A stretch of 64,000 nucleotides of DNA. Source: Caenorhabditis elegans. Its lineage: Eukaryota > Nematoda > Chromadorea > Rhabditida > Rhabditidae. The notes under the pieces are model-generated. The model had not been told where the DNA came from and did not search any database. It was given only the letters and a program-made list of their open reading frames with translations. The position numbers were made by a program, and so were the translations under genes. The stretch is from assembly GCF_000002985.6 (NCBI RefSeq), contig NC_003283.11, positions 9,238,001-9,302,000 on the forward strand, given 5' to 3'. Below are positions 59,873 to 64,000 of the stretch, one piece after another (the stretch's first letter is position 1; each line of letters begins with the position of its first letter).

Positions 59873-62800
59873 ATGGAAACTCTTCAGGTTCGTTTTTTTC
59901 TTTCTTTTCTTCTAACACCTGTCTGTTTTCCGTCTTTTAGAAATAAGAAAACTAGTCAATAAAAGTATCAGGTAAAAATGATTGGGATCAGGCTTGTGCG
60001 GCTAATTTGCCGAATTTGCCGTTTGCCAAGCTCGTCAAGTTTGGGATCTTGAAACGTAAATCTAGTGCTAGGACCTTTGTGTTTTTATAGACTATAATTT
60101 AACTAGAAAAATATGGAACAAAAACGAAAAAATTCAACTTGTTTAATTCATTTAATTAGTATCAAAAATAGTATACCTTCGAAAGTTTAATATAATTTTT
60201 CATTAAACGGCATTTGTTCAATCATTAAAAATATATTATCCTCGCAGTTCTTTTTGTCAGTGTTAGTTTATCTAATAGGAGAATTCAATATTTCGGAAAA
60301 TCTCGAATCTACATACAATTCATTTTTGGAAATCACCATTAGGGGGAAATTGTGGAAACATGATTTTAAGTTTTAGACCCGCGTTATTTTTTAAATAAAC
60401 ATTATTGAAAGTTCTGAAAAACTTCATGATCAAAATTAAACATTTATGAGTCAAATTAATATTATTTTTTAAAGCCTCTGATTGTGAATCTTGTACCACA
60501 TGTCGTTTCTGAAGTTCACTAATAGTAAGAGTTGCTCATTCCTTGTACTTTCATATAAAAAATAACAAAACATTAGTAAAAGATAAAACTAATTATCTTA
60601 ACCTTCAGTTTTTAAAATTCTAAAATTTCAAATTGGCGTGTAACGGGGGAAAAGACATTCTCGATATTATGTTCTGATAGACGCAAAGGCCACAGATGGC
60701 CGCATTTTACAAAATTATTACGAAATTCGGTTTTTTGGCTACTCGAAATAATTTAAGTAAAAGAACCAGAAACGATGCCCCTTAATGTTTCTATTTAGCT
60801 AAATAAGTCTGTCGAATCTAGCTTTGTCTTGAAAAATATTTTATTGCAATTTGCAATCTTGTAAATTTTAAAAACAAACGCGCAGTGATCTTTTGAGCAG
60901 CAAACTTTACAATGAAACGTGCAAATGATTAATTAGATACATGAAGTTTGTGTGTAACATCAAAAGAATGCGAAACAAGACAGAGAGCACAATTTTCATT
61001 CTTTAGAGCTGCGGTGGTGGCTCTTACCTTTACTCTCACCTTACGAGCCCTTAGAAGTGCTAATTCTGGCATCCCAAACAAACCAAACACCGATGTTTCG
61101 GCACTTAATCAACTACAAAACTCTTACTTCATTGTGTGCCACTCCCAATCACACAATCACTCAAATCCTCACTTTTTCTTCATTCTTTTCACAAGTTGTC
61201 GTCTCTTAATCCATATTATCGATCATTGTTTCTTTTCTCCGCTCGAGACCGCGTATCTGATAACCGCATCCCTGTTCATAGTGTGCTGTCTGAATAGAGG
61301 ATTGAGAGAAATGAGATGAGTGTGGTGCCAGAGCGGTTAACTGCAAAGTGTCCCATCATCACTTTTTCTTTCCGTTGATTCGTATTCTGTTATTCAAAAG
61401 TTCAGAATCATTGTCTCCTTTCTAGCCCTCTCTCATTCTCTTCCTCTCAAAATCAAAATCATTTGTGGAAAAGTGAATTAGCATAAACCATTGCCACTAG
61501 TCGCATTCCCCTGGACGCTACTATCAATTTTCGTGATTTCCTATAACTTTTCTACACGTTTCAGACTGAGAATCAGCTCATTGGAGAGCTGAAAGCACCA
61601 GCTACCACAAAAAAGCCCACCAACAGACCCGCCATGCAAATTTACCGTCCACCTGGTAAGTGACTTTACATTACTATTTGAACTGAATCTGTAAAGAGTT
61701 TGTAGAGTTTTTTAATTTTGGAAAAGTATAACTAGGTATCCCTAAATGTAAAATAAAATACATACGCTTATAAGACAGGATAGACGAGTAGGAATTTTAG
61801 ATAGGCGAGTAGGAATTTTCGTGTCAGCATGGACTTGTTAATAAAAATTTTAACATCATCAATATAATTTTTAACGATATTCCCTTAGGACTTCGATCCG
61901 ACGGTTCGTCCTCAACAACGGCCGTCACGACAACATCGTCAACGAAACCGAAGCCGGCAGCCGGTCAAAAGCTGTCCTCCAGCGAATGTGACACAAATGT
62001 CAATTCACAGATTTTGAAAGAAGGTGAGGAAATAATAATTTTAGTGTCGGCTATCGGTTAAGTGTTTCCAGATGTTAAACTTTTACAAGGGAAAATTTTT
62101 TGTCCCTTCTAATTTTAACTTCTTAATTTAAAACTTGAACAGATTGAATCGTTATTCCCAAATTAAACTCACAGACAATTTTCAGAAAATAATAATAAGA
62201 AAGATTGCGGCGAGTCGACGAGTTCACGTGCCAGCTCGCGCGCTTCCAACCATGTCTCGTCTGATGATCGGCACTCGAACGGAAGTTTGAAACGAACTGA
62301 AAGTTCATTAAGTTCCGAATCGACCCCCTCGTCACAGGTGAGTCTTGCAAACAACACAAAAAGCCTTGTTGGCACCTATATGACAAATAAAACGAACAAA
62401 AGTTTAGAAATCATACGGCTCTAACTCGAATAAGCTGAATGGCCAACACGTTAGCGGAGGCGCCCATCAGCAGTACAACAAGAGGATCAACAGCTCGAAG
62501 AAGGAAAATCAGAAGGTTTGTGTCTTCTTCACTCATTCAAACATAATTATTCCCGTGTTCTAGAAGAAAGTGATGAGCGAACATGAAATTGAAAAGGCTA
62601 TCACTGAGTTGAGAGCCCTTCAACTACATTCGCATTCAATTCAAATTGAGCAATGGATCGGTGGAGCATTTTGTGATGAAGAACTTGCCGAATGTATTGG
62701 ATCCGCTTTATGCCGTCATGCAATTGAAGGAGGTGGAGGTAGTGGAGTCGGAAAATTGTGTGCTAACTTTAAGTATGCACCATCCATTGGTTCCTTTGTC

Positions 62801-63806
62801 AAGGTGAGGATTTTTCTATCTCAAAAAAACATTATTTTATTAATTAAGGGACTAATCATCGCCCTCTCCCAATACTTGGAATGCAGGCATAAGATTCGCG
62901 AAGATCATTTCCGAATGTGGATTTCATTTATTCAATTCCTCACGGAACTCTATTCAAATTTGGGTTCTGATTCAAAAGGAGAACTTGCCACAATTGTGTT
63001 TGATGTCTTCAATTATCTTCTCCGTCCACCAATTCTAGAACATGTCAAGATTCAAGAATTGGAATGTCTCATTTCTATTCTTATTAAGGGTGGATACGAT
63101 TTGGAGAGAGAATGTCCCGATCGGTTGGCACTGCTAAAAGATCTGATCAGGTACTGTAAAAACAATTGTTGGTCCCTTGGAATCGTTAAAGTAGTGACGT
63201 CATCATATGCAGAAGTTTGATGGCAAGAACACACTTTGTCAAAGAACCTGATATATAATAACTGAATATGCAAAGCAAAGTTTTCATGGCTATTTGTCTT
63301 TGTTTTCGAAACCAATGGTAAAACACGATGTTTTTAAAAGCATTAAATTTCTGATTTGTTTAGTATGTAGATGACAGATTTTTAATAACTAAATTTTTAA
63401 TACGGTATGAAATGTTATCAACCCTCGGAATTTGAGGGAAACTTTCTGCCAAACTTTGTTTGTCTATATCTGCCTGTAAACGTTGTGGCTTTTTTGCCAG
63501 AATCTTGCCGACTGATTTGAGGACATTTTACTAAGTTACCGTGTTGTTGGCAGAAAGTTGTCCCACATACAAGAATCGAAATTTGTATCGTTTGCCTTTT
63601 AAGACTTTCGAAGTAAGCGTTATTTTTGAAATTTTCCTTTTTTCAATTTTACTTTTAACTTTATCATTTTTTACAGGGATGCATTCATTGACGTCTCCGA
63701 ACCATGGGCCCGTAAAATGATTCTCCTTCTCTTGGAACTCGGTGCATCTGGATGGAAACTTCCTACAGATGCCAATGAATATTATTTCAATGAAACTTCA
63801 AATTAA
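59873..63806 (+). CDS. MIF4G-domain translation factor (PAIP1/CTIF/MIF4GD-like)
   Basis: Eight coding exons, 59873-59887, 61565-61655, 61889-62023, 62186-62337, 62408-62515, 62564-62803, 62849-63150 and 63677-63806, give 390 residues. The N-terminal 165 residues are Ser/Thr/Lys-rich and disordered, with a conserved-looking MQIYRPPGL at 29-37. The C-terminal part, about 170-375, is all-helical with MIF4G-type features: IEQWIGGAFCDEELAECI, LCANFKYAP, YLECRHKIREDHFRMWISFI, VFDVFNYLLRPP and a final WARKMILLLLELGASGWKLP. MIF4G proteins bind mRNA cap or poly(A) factors and bridge to eIF3/eIF4A. The first coding exon has only five codons and is followed by a 1.7-kb intron. The intron 62804-62848 is 45 nt, in frame and stop-free. 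Reading past the 63150 donor would give a shorter C terminus ending at 63220. Confidence 0.88.
61780..61820. repeat. short tandem duplication
   Basis: Two adjacent copies of about 20 bp, differing by a base or so (core CGAGTAGGAATTTT), lie in intron 2 of the MIF4G gene. Probably slippage; no function is suggested. Confidence 0.8.
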
Positions 63807-64000
63807 GCTCTCTCTTTCATTTTTTTTTCTCTTTCTTTTGTATTTGTATATATTTATTCTCTAGTTGAACCTAGTAATTTCAAAAATTAACAAAACACCT
63901 CTAAAACATATTTCTGTCTAACCTTTTGTTCTCTACCGGTTCTCATCATTTTTTGTTACCTTCTTTCTGTTTTAAAGCATAGTTAGCGTTATTTTTTCAA

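Overview
The window looks like nematode nuclear DNA: AT-rich, with many short introns ending in TTTCAG, many SL1-type acceptors just upstream of start codons, and nematode gene families (two chemoreceptors of different families, a supplementary nuclear receptor, a patched-related protein, a secreted-type LRR protein). The gene order glo-4 / aat-2 / chemoreceptor / patched-related / nuclear receptor / SLC17 transporter / hlh-10 / LRR protein matches my memory of Caenorhabditis elegans chromosome V around cosmids F07C3 and ZK682. No search was run, so the locus names are recognition from memory. All exon models are mine, built by hand from splice consensus and reading phase; the large genes close in frame over their whole length.

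Layout. 1-5164 (-): N-terminal half of glo-4, running off the left edge, with a decayed plus-strand coding relic in its largest intron. 6680-8352 (-): aat-2-like amino-acid exchanger. 10031-11306 (-): STR/SRJ-type chemoreceptor. 12275-16223 (+): 936-residue patched-related transporter. 16338-16627 (-): 53-residue single-pass membrane protein. 16955-17325 (+): cryptic gene resembling the CDK2AP/DOC-1 domain. 17778-19519 (-): SRH/SRI-type chemoreceptor. 20231-23142 (-): nuclear hormone receptor. 26105-28408 (-): SLC17-type transporter. 28409-42701 is almost gene-free apart from a dead mariner element at 39021-40270. 42702-44051 (-): bHLH factor hlh-10. 46501-49555 (-): transmembrane leucine-rich-repeat protein. 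52683-54163 (-): SPATA7-like protein. 54506-54884 (+): divergent 53-residue membrane microprotein sharing a promoter with it. 55365-55680: GC-rich island, followed by repeats. 59873-63806 (+): MIF4G-domain protein of the PAIP1/CTIF/MIF4GD kind.

The most interesting part is 54163-54884. A textbook RFX/DAF-19 X-box lies between a gene resembling the ciliary transition-zone protein SPATA7 and an unannotated-looking two-exon microprotein gene. This suggests a bidirectional ciliary promoter. Other points worth a look are the CDK2AP-like mini-gene, a CtBP-type PLDLS motif at the N terminus of the bHLH factor, two in-frame 45-nt introns, the GC-rich island, and a pair of diverged direct repeats around a foldback element.

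The genes are mostly single transcription units and not an operon. Several start codons sit 0-8 nt from a strong acceptor, which suggests SL1 trans-splicing.
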